DNA from: Lota lota
Taxonomy: Eukaryota; Chordata; Actinopteri; Gadiformes; Lotidae
DNA: 64,000 bases
Assembly (NCBI GenBank): GCA_026745465.1
Contig: JACYXH010000590.1
Coordinates: forward strand, 1-64,000
Direction: 5' to 3'
Shown here: positions 55,817 to 64,000 of the stretch, in pieces
How positions within the stretch are numbered: the first letter of the stretch is position 1
How the letters are laid out: every line of letters begins with the position of its first letter
The notes under the pieces: model-generated
Seen by the model: the letters and a program-made list of their open reading frames with translations, nothing else
What the model was told of the DNA's origin: nothing
Databases searched by the model: none
Position numbers and translations under genes: made by a program

Positions 55817-57215
55817 GTGATTTCTGTTAATTGTATGTCACAGCTGCAGTTCTGTAACTAATGTCAATATAGCCTAATCCAGACACATTTGGCTGTGTTG
55901 GGTCATGCCAAAACATTCATATTAATAAAAAGATACTATTGTTGACCAGCTTTCAATGTATTGTTAAATTGAAACAAGGATTATAATGTATAGAAATCAC
56001 CTAATCTTCCGATATAGCCAAACTTATATTGGTTTACTGTTCGCTTACAGCCTGCAATTAAAAAATGAAAACCATTTTGGGCTGAAAAGTGTAAAGATAC
56101 CAGCAAGTCATGAGAAGTTACCTCATAACCCCTTTTGTAGGTCTCTGTATCACGTGCTGGACACTTTTGCGGCAGGAAGAAGACGACTAAGATACTGCAC
56201 TGATCTGTGATATATCATAATTATGTAGCCATAAATTATACATCATCATATATCATTAGGTTGATTGCTATTTTTCTGTATACACGTTCGGTTAAAGATG
56301 TTATTAAATAGGCTACGTTTTGTAAATGTTTAAACTGTAGCCTACTTGAAACCTCTCACTCTTATGTTAGTTAATTGTTAACTAACATAGAGTTAGTTCG
56401 TTTGGCGATTTGTCACTTGTCGTGCACCTCTGAGGTTTTTAAACACCGCACTGAGAGTGTGCGAACTGTGTGTCCAAATCATGGATGTGGGGGATTTCCC
56501 ACTAAACACGTTTAGTACCCCTCCGCAAAGAGGCACAGAGAGGCACACATTCCATCACCTCCTCCTCAAACACATTCACCTTAAAAGCAACAGCATACAA
56601 CTTATATCTTCCTCCGGTCTGAGAAGCAGCAGCTCTGCATCAGCCATGTTGGATCATAACAACACCGAGAACCTTTCCTCCGGAAAAAGTAACTACCAAC
56701 TGCTGTTTTTCATGCTCCTTTTGTCTAGGAGAATATCGCCTGAGGCCAAACGGTGACTATAAAATGTCACGGCTGTGCTTTGACGATCCGCACACTTAAA
56801 TAGTTATTAAATAGTTAAAACAACCACATCTTTCCCCTTATTAAGAATTAGAGGGTATATGAACCTGCGTATGGAAAGACCACCCTGTCTCTCGTCCAAA
56901 GTAAAGAGAGACAACAGCCCCCTGTGACCGGCAAGAAGCAGCTTATATAAAAGCAGAGAATAAACCAACGCTGAATGGCTGTAGAAACAATATGTAGTTG
57001 TGTTTGTGTCCAGGTCTCCAGTTTTAATGGTTGTGTAGCAAGGTCCATGCTACACGCCACCTAGGTGGGGGGCACATTCCACCTAGGTGGCTTTTACTGG
57101 GCTCCTCCAAAACAAGAATGCAGGGTGGTGATGTTGGAACCGGTTTATTGCATAGTTTGAGTATAATGACACAGACCAGGAGGTGTAACATGCTGCCATG
57201 CCGGAGATCTCCCTG
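55817..57215 (+). other. NLR intron, repeats of upstream blocks
   Basis: 56050-56200 combines the 52480 block with part of the leader block. 57000-57023 repeats the acceptor context of the N-terminal exon. 57053-57090 has two CCACCTAGGTGG palindromes. No exon supported. Confidence 0.5.
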
Positions 57216-57345
57216 AGTGTGTGTGGTGATGGCTGGTTCAACAGGTGTGCAGCCTCACCCAGCCCCAGAGTACAATCAGTTTGACTCCGGCCAGGTGAGG
57301 CTGCCTAAACCAGCCACCATCCACACACACACCACAGGTTGATAC
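57216..57345. repeat. Foldback, about 45-bp arms
   Basis: GTGTGTGTGGTGATGGCTGG ... GCAGCCTCACC pairs with GGTGAGGCTGCC ... CCAGCCACCATCCACACACA around a spacer of about 30-40 nt. Confidence 0.85.
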
Positions 57346-57787
57346 AGATATAAAGGGTTATTGTTGGGGTATCAGGTTAAACAATTTGATCCAGATATGT
57401 AGGGGAAATGTTGGGCTGTCAGGTTAAATGGTTTGTTCCAGATGGGTATGGTTATTGTTTGTCTATCAGCTTAAACAATGTTAAACAATATACTGCAGAT
57501 CAACAGCAGACTAACTCAGTGGAGGAGATGCAGCACTATCTTGTTATGACAGCAGGCTAGGTCCCTTTCCACTGATACTCATCAATGATTCCAATACTTA
57601 GCAAGTTATAACATATCTAAATTTGATACTACTATCATGAAACAATCAAATTGCTGTAGAAGTATCAAAATAATCCTGAAATATCGTATCCATAACACGC
57701 AGTCCCAACCAGCTTCTCCGACCACAAGTAATGAAGCCACTAAATATCATGAAGTTGATCGATGTCTTCTGTTGTCTTCTCAATTAG

Positions 57788-59582
57788 GATCTGCTGCTGT
57801 CGAGTGCCAACATAAAATCAAGTCCCGTTTGAAGGAGACGTTGAGGTGTGTGTTTGAGGGAATCCCTAAAGCAGGACAGCCAACAGGTCTGAATGACTTC
57901 TACACAGAGATCTTCATCACAGAGGGAGGCAGTGGAGAGGTGAACAAGGAACATGAGGTCAGACTGATTGAAACAGCTTCCAGGAAACCAACCAAGGAGG
58001 AAACACCAATCAAATGTGAAGACATCTTTAAACCCTTACCTGGACAAGATCAACCAATCAGAACAATAATGACAACTGGAGTGGCCGGCATTGGTAAAAC
58101 TGTCTTAACACACAAGTTCACTCTGGACTGGGCTGAAGGCAAAGCCAACCACGAAATACACTTCACATTTCTCTTCACTTTCAGAGAGCTGAATTTACTG
58201 AAAGGGAAAGAGTTTAGCTTGGTGGAACTTCTTCATTACTTCTTTATTGAGACCAAAGAAGCAGGGATCTGCAGATACGACCGGTTCCAAGTTGTCTTCA
58301 TCTTGGATGGTCTGGATGAGTGTCGACTACCTCTGGACTTCCAGAACAACCAGCTCTGGACTGATGTCACAGAGCCAACCTCGGTGGACGTGCTGCTGAC
58401 AAACCTCATCAGGGGTAACCTGCTTCCCTCTGCTCGCATCTGGATAACCACACGCCCTGCGGCAGCCAATCAGATCCCTGCTGAGTATGTTGACATGGTG
58501 ACAGAGGTGAGAGGGTTCACAGACCCACAGAAGGAGGAATACTTCAGGAAGAGATTCAGAGAGGAGACGCTGGCCAGCACAATCATCTCCCATGTCAAGA
58601 CATCACGAAGCCTCCATATCATGTGTCACATCCCAGTCTTCTGTTGGATCACTGCTACAGTTCTGGAGGACTTCTTCAAAACATCCCAGACAGGAGAAGA
58701 GATGCCCAAGACTGTGACTCAGATGTACATCCACTTCCTGAGGGTTCAGTCCATACAGGGGGACAGGAAGTATCATGGGAGAGCTGAAACAGATCCACAC
58801 TGGAGTTCAGAGAGCAGAGAGATCATTGTTTCTCTGGGAAAACTAGCTTTTAACCAGCTGAAGAAAGGCAACCTGATCTTCTACAAGGCAGATCTGGCAG
58901 AGTGTGGCATTGATATCAGAGCAGCCTCAGAGTACACAGGAGTGTTCACCCAGATCTTTAAAGAGGAGTGTGGGCTGTACCAGGACAAGGTGTTCTGCTT
59001 TGTCCATCTGAGCATCCAAGAGTTTCTGGCTGCCCTTTATGTCTTTCTCTCCTTCATCGACACTGGTGTCAATCTGCTCTCAGGACAATCAAAATCATGG
59101 TTGTCTAATCTGTTTAGGAAGAAACCCAAACTCTACCAGAGTGCTGTGGACAAGGCCTTACAGAGTGAGAATGGACACCTGGATTTGTTCCTCCGCTTCC
59201 TCCTGGGCCTCTCTCTGGAGACCAATCAGATTCTCCTACGAGGACTGCTGGGACAGACAGGAAATAGCTCATGGACCAATGAGAAAACAGTGTCTTACAT
59301 CAAGAAGAAGATAAATGGAGATCTCTCTCCAGAGAGAAGCATCAATCTGTTCCACTGTCTGAATGAGCTGAACGACCGTTCTCTAGTGAAGGAGATCCAA
59401 CAGTACCTGACATCAGGAAGTCTCTCCACAGAATCTCTCTCCCCTGCTCAGTGGTCAGCTCTGGTCTTCATCCTACTGTCATCAGAAGAGGAGCTGGATG
59501 TGTTTGACCTGAAGAAATACTCTGCTTCAGAGGAGGGTCTTCTGAGGCTGCTGCCAGTGGTCAAAGCCTCCAAAACATCTCT
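57788..59582 (+). CDS. FISNA-NACHT exon of an NLRC3-like NLR
   Basis: 1795 nt from a CAATTAG acceptor (phase 1) to a CTCT/GTAGGT donor (phase 2). Exon residues 1-95 form FISNA (KSRLKETLRCVFEGIPKAG ... DFYTEIFITEGG ... HEVRLIETASRKP). NACHT begins with Walker A GVAGIGKT at about residue 97, Walker B VVFILDGLDE at about 168 and ITTRP at about 220. Winged-helix and helical regions follow (FCFVHLSIQEFLAALYVF, LLPVVKASK). NACHT proteins oligomerise on nucleotide exchange; fish NLRs of this class act in cytosolic sensing or as NLRC3-like regulators. No lesion is visible over about 600 codons. The preceding exons (CARD, linker) and following LRR exons match in phase. A C-terminal B30.2, common in this family, would lie beyond the window. 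Confidence 0.95.
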
Positions 59583-59935
59583 GTAGGTTCACTCATAACA
59601 AGTATTACAATACACAATACAATATGCATAATAATATAATATAAAAGTTATAAAAATATACAAAACAAATATGTAGGTGTACTAATATCATCTATTACAA
59701 TACATACAATACAATATACCTAATACTATGATTTAAAAGTCATATTAACATACAAAACATGTCTTTAGGTTCACTAATAACATGTATTACATAACACACA
59801 ACACAATATACATAATACTAGAATAGAAGTTACAATAAAATATACACAACATCTCCGTAGGTTCACTCATAACATGTATAACAATACACAGAACACAATA
59901 TACATACTACTAGAATATGAAAGTACAATTGAGAA
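59583..59935 (+). repeat. Tandem repeat of about 110 bp spanning the donor region
   Basis: Three or so copies starting CTGTAGGTTCACT(C/A)ATAACA follow the NACHT exon, so the donor-like CTCTGTAG is repeated (around 59583 and 59853). Related sequence recurs at 61325-61440 and 63265-63380. Confidence 0.75.
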
Positions 59936-60246
59936 TATATTTTTTACATTTTCCACCCGATAAATAATTAACATTTATAGATCTAATGATTTAGCAAATA
60001 TATTGTAGCAACCCTGTTTCTATGCGTCCAAGCACCACACAGGTTGTTTTGATGAACTCTTTTATTAATCGCGGACACACGTTGTCGAACGCTATAACAC
60101 AACGAACATGAACTTCCCCACATCTCTAACCGGATCTCCATTTCCAAGGCCCGCCCCCTTCTCCTGAGCACCCAACCACAACACCAGCACAACGCAACCA
60201 AACAAACAACGCAACCTAGAACCGTTACAATATGTTAAACTAATAA
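59936..60246. other. NLR intron, no further feature
   Basis: AT-rich, with a C-rich stretch near 60145-60170. No gene seen. Confidence 0.6.
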
Positions 60247-60681
60247 ACAAATATGAGTAAGCTACAGAAAAATATTGTTACATTGTGTAACCAGGCTGAA
60301 GAGACAAACTCATAATTTATTATGAAATAATAAATTAGGAAAGCCAAGACTTAATAATAATAGTTTATAATAGTTATATTCAGCTGTATTCAAATATATA
60401 GCTATACGTATAAATAAGTTACTGTTGAAATGTAGGATACATTAATAATTATACATTCTTTATTAATAAAAGTTAACTCACTATTTTAAAACATGTTAAC
60501 CGTGTTCAGTACATTTGGTTATACGGACTCTATTTGGGTTTAACCAATAGGAAGGGTTGATATAGAGACTTCCGGGTCATTTGGGGAAGGGTGAGAGGTC
60601 ACGAGCGAGCGGGAAAAAGGAGAGAGGGAAGAGACAAGGACAAAGGAGGAGAGTACTTTATTCTCTGTAGAGATCGACCAG

Positions 60682-61002
60682 CTAAATTATATTTAAACAT
60701 TTACTTATTAGTTGTTTGACGGTTAAATGAGGACGGGAGAGAGTGGATTTGGGGATTGTTTTATTCGTGTTTCTGTTCGTGTCGGGGATGTTTTGGTCGT
60801 TTGGTGTAAAGCTAGCTTGGTTTGCTAACCGCCTTAGCATCTTCTGAACGGGATATAAATCATCAGAGCAGCGCACGAGGATAGTCCACAGCAGGGGGTC
60901 AGGTAGCGCGCGGTTCCCCTGACGAAGATCATCCCGGGATTCCAGTTTCTTCATCCGTCGTCTCCTCTCCATATAACGGTACCGGGACTTTGTTTTGCTC
61001 AC
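60682..61002 (-). CDS. Uncharacterised 106-codon frame, antisense in the NLR intron
   Basis: Basic N-terminus (SRYRYMERRRRMKKLESRDD), then PDPLLWTILVRCSDDLYP and a polar tail. The duplicate at 62609-62962 is 117 codons with a different start. Of the differences I compared, most change the residue, which argues against selection on the protein. It may be a piece of a mobile element or chance. I recognise no domain. Confidence 0.2.
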   Translation of the reverse strand: MSKTKSRYRYMERRRRMKKLESRDDLRQGNRALPDPLLWTILVRCSDDLYPVQKMLRRLANQASFTPNDQNIPDTNRNTNKTIPKSTLSRPHLTVKQLISKCLNII

Positions 61003-61601
61003 GTTCTATCGAACAGTATCGTGTTGCAACACCGAGCCGTGCAGGCCTGCAACGTTTATGGCGGCATATCAGTGACAAAAGTCTCGAGCTAAAATGACTG
61101 TGCGCGCACACAACTAACACATCCATGCACACAAATCATTATTGTAAACACCAACTGCACTCGCGCTCAGTAGTTCTCTGATGGAGAGAGCAATAATAAA
61201 GCCTGTGAGGAAGAAACGATTCATAGAGCGCGCAAGTGAAGTGAAGCAGCACGCAACTGACGCCCCCGTGCGCACTTCTCCTCAAAAGACAATATATATT
61301 ATATTGGAATATAACTTCTAATAATACACCTCTGTAGATGTACTGATACATCCATATATTACAATCCAATACACAATTTACACAATACTACAATAAAAAG
61401 TAATTAACATACAAAACGTACATTTTACACCCAATATTGAATAAACATAATGGTCTAATGTATTGATTAGAATATATAAGTTAAATTAATAAAACATTTC
61501 TAGTAAAAAATGTCAACACAATTCCTTCATTATGTTAAAAGTAAAAGAGGTAAGTCCTTATAAACACAGTTCCTAACATGTTGTGTTTATTTTGTGTGAA
61601 G

Positions 61602-61775
61602 GCTGAATGGCTGTCATCTGTCAGAGAGATGCTGTGAAGCTCTGGCCTCAGTTCTCAGCTCCAACTCCTCTAGTCTGAGAGAGCTGGACCTGAGTACCAA
61701 TGATGTGCAGGATTCAGGAGTGAAGCTGCTCTCTGCTGGACTGGGGAGTCCACACTGTACACTGGAAACTCTCAG
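61602..61775 (+). CDS. LRR exon 1 of the NLR gene
   Basis: 174 nt, phase-2 acceptor (GTGAAG) and a CTCAG/GTCAGT donor, the standard exon size for NLRC-type ribonuclease-inhibitor LRRs. Encodes [39 protein letters not shown] and [10 protein letters not shown]. In frame with the NACHT exon. Confidence 0.93.
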
Positions 61776-61827
61776 GTCAGTTTGACTCAATGTGCAAACA
61801 GTTACACCACAAGGTTCATATCAGAGG

Positions 61828-62234
61828 ATGCAGCTTATAACTCAGTACCTGTGATGAACACATTCATGACTTAGGTATCATTGGAAATATTACACCTTGA
61901 CGTTTAGATGAATATTTTAATACATCCATATGCTTGCAACTTTTCAATTATTATTTTAAACATGATTTTTTTAATATAATTGTGCCCCACCACCGTCCAC
62001 CGTAAACAGGACATTGATAGTTAAGAGCAAGGTGAAATACAGGGGGTCTTGGCAGGGTCTCAGACCCCTAGTTGGACACCTAAGACCCCCTGAAAGCCTC
62101 AATAGCAACGTTTTGGAAGGTCTCTGGATTATTTATTTTTTTATGATTTGAAAATTGCCATTGTCACACAAAATGTATTTTAAAAGCTAACTATATTCAG
62201 TATTCACTATTCAAATTGCTAAACATTTATCCAC
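61828..62234. other. Intron between duplication units
   Basis: Unique AT-rich sequence, nothing recognised. Confidence 0.6.
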
Positions 62235-62608
62235 AAATATGAATAGGCTACAGAAAAATATTGTTATATTGTGTAACCAGGGTGAAGAGACAAACTTATA
62301 AAAGCTCTATTTATTATGAAATAATAAATAAGGAGAGCCAAGAATGACATATTACATCAATTACATCAATATACTAATAATTATTTGTTAATTGTTAATT
62401 AAAGGTATCCCACATGTTCTTTTTAACCTTCTTCAGTACATTTTGTTATATGGACGTTATTTGGGTTTAACCAATAGGAAGGGTTGATATAGAGACTTCC
62501 AGGTCATTTGGGGAAGGGTGAGAGGTCACGAGCGAGCGGGAAAAAGGAGAGAGGGAAGAGACGAGGACAAAAGAGGAGAGTACTTTATTTTCTGTAGAGA
62601 TCGCCCAG

Positions 62609-62962
62609 CTAAATTATATTTAAACATTTACTTATTAGTAGTTTGACGGTTAAATGAGTACGGGAGAGAGAGTATTTGGGGATTGTTTTATTCGTGTTTC
62701 TGTTCGTGTCGGGGATGTTTTGGTCGTTTGGTGTAAAGCTAGCTTGGTTTGCTAACCGCCTTAGCATCCTCTGAACGGGATATAAATCATCAGAGCAGCG
62801 CACGAGGATAGTCCACAGCAGGGGGTCAGGTAGCGCGCTGTTCCCCTGACGAAGATCATCCCGGGATTCCAGTTTCTTCATCCGTCGTCTCCTCTCCCTA
62901 TAACGGTACCGGGACTTTGTTTTGCTCACGTTAAGAGCGAACAGTCTATCGTGTTGCGACAC
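62609..62962 (-). CDS. Uncharacterised 117-codon frame, duplicate of the 60682 frame
   Basis: Begins MSQHDRLFALNVSKTKSRYR and ends LISKCLNII. Same reservations as its partner; the longer N-terminus results from a small indel. Confidence 0.2.
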   Translation of the reverse strand: MSQHDRLFALNVSKTKSRYRYRERRRRMKKLESRDDLRQGNSALPDPLLWTILVRCSDDLYPVQRMLRRLANQASFTPNDQNIPDTNRNTNKTIPKYSLSRTHLTVKLLISKCLNII

Positions 62963-63534
62963 CGAGCCGTACAGGCCTGCAACGTTTATGGCGGCATATC
63001 ACTGACAAAAGTCTCAAACAAAAATGACTGCGCGCACAACAAACACATCCATGCACACAATTCATTATTGTAAACACTAACTGCACTCGCGCTCAGTATT
63101 TCTCTTATCGCGAGAGCAATAATAAAGCCTGTGAGGAAGAAACGATTCATTGAGTGCGCACGTAAAGTGAAGCAGCACGCAACTGACGCCCCCGTGCGCA
63201 CTTCTCCTCAAAAGACAATATATATTATATTGGAATATAACTTCTAATAATATTCAAAACACCTCTGTAGATGTACTGATACATCCATATATTACAATGC
63301 AATACACAATTTACACAATACTACAATAAAAAGTAATTAACATACAAAATGTACATTTTACACCCAATATTGAATAAACATAATGGTCTAATGTATTGAT
63401 TAGAATATATAAGTTAAATTAATAAAACATTTCTAATAAAAAATGTCAACACAATTCCTTCATTATGTTAAAAGTAAAAGAGGTAAGTCCTTATAAACCC
63501 AGTTCCTAACCTATTGTGTTTATTTTGTGTGAAG

Positions 63535-63708
63535 GCTGAATGGCTGTCATCTGTCAGAGAGATGCTGTGAAGCTCTGGCCTCAGTTCTCAGCTCCAACTC
63601 CTCTAGTCTGAGAGAGCTGGACCTGAGTACCAATGATGTGCGGGATTCAGGAGTGATGCTGCTCTCTGCTGGACTGGGGAGTCCACACTGTACACTGGAA
63701 ACTCTCAG
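63535..63708 (+). CDS. LRR exon 2 of the NLR gene
   Basis: 174 nt, same phase and borders as LRR exon 1. Only two residues differ (DVRDSGVM against DVQDSGVK). The gene continues past the window. Confidence 0.93.
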
Positions 63709-63760
63709 GTCAGTTTGACTCAATGTGTAAACAGTTACACCACAAGGTTCGATATCAGAA

Positions 63761-64000
63761 GACATTTAACAGACTTACTTCCAGAAAGTTAATGGGCATG
63801 AGTATATTATTTTCATAAGAATAACTCAACATATTTAAATGTGTGTTGCTATGACAGTATTGGTATACATTATATTCTTAGTTTGTTTGTGATGGTTTAA
63901 TGTGTATGTTGAATCACATTCTTATTCTGATTATCATGTAGTCAGACAGTATGGTGGGGTTTAGAGTTGTTTAGTAAAGTTGAATAACTGCCTATTCATA
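63761..64000 (+). other. NLR intron at the window edge
   Basis: AT-rich intron, nothing recognised before the window ends. Confidence 0.6.

Larger units (their letters stand above)
60247..61827 (+). repeat. Tandem segmental duplication, unit 1 (with LRR exon 1)
   Basis: This block and 62235-63760 are near-identical, including intron, a GC-richer insert (60540-61280) and the LRR exon. LRR exons are 1933 bases apart. The tandem duplication of exon plus flanks adds one LRR. Confidence 0.9.
62235..63760 (+). repeat. Tandem segmental duplication, unit 2 (with LRR exon 2)
   Basis: Second copy of 60247-61827 with scattered substitutions and small indels. Confidence 0.9.

Overview
The window comes from the nuclear genome of a ray-finned (teleost) fish. 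The evidence is spliced exons with canonical GT/AG borders, finTRIM-type RING/B-box/B30.2 genes, a NACHT gene carrying the fish-specific FISNA domain, a large tRNA-gene island, and many microsatellites, minisatellites and transposon remnants. I cannot name the species. No prokaryotic features or CRISPR arrays were seen.

Layout. (a) 0.8-2.7 kb: an isolated Ig-like exon followed by a B30.2 exon, with matching splice phase. (b) 1.65-7.9 kb: one arm of a roughly 6 kb inverted duplication whose partner is 32.0-38.4 kb. It holds the B30.2 exon, 88-bp tandem repeats, a GC-rich core, TC-rich tracts with a recurring short exon-like module, and a solo LTR. (c) 8.5-8.9 kb: a decayed Ty3/Gypsy pol fragment. 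(d) 11.2-13.0 kb, minus strand: a nearly complete finTRIM with a single frameshift. (e) 15.8-19.5 kb, plus strand: a TRIM promoter, leader exon and a multiply frameshifted TRIM. (f) 21.4-31.9 kb: a tRNA island (Leu, Asp, Gly, Ser, Lys, plus Gln, Ala, Thr and Ser remnants) built from nested inverted repeats. It also holds three copies of an A-tailed retroelement that joins tRNA sequence at one fixed structural position. (g) 37.6-40.1 kb, minus strand: an inverted partner of the TRIM at 15.8-19.5 kb, with an internal deletion. (h) 42.1-44.0 kb, minus strand: a rearranged TRIM fragment with one and a half B30.2 domains. (i) 46.7-64.0 kb, plus strand: an NLR gene with a broken N-terminal exon, a CARD exon, a linker exon, a FISNA-NACHT exon and at least two LRR exons. 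It continues past the window.

Both main gene families belong to innate immunity: finTRIMs are ubiquitin ligase-like antiviral proteins, and NLRs are cytosolic sensors. The TRIM promoters carry ISRE-like sequences close to the predicted start sites, which fits interferon induction. TRIM, NLR and tRNA genes together in a repeat-rich, palindrome-rich region recall the known arrangement on zebrafish chromosome 4. The TRIM copies show frameshifts, domain loss, B30.2 exon relocation and fusion, so the window is best read as a fast birth-and-death immune cluster.
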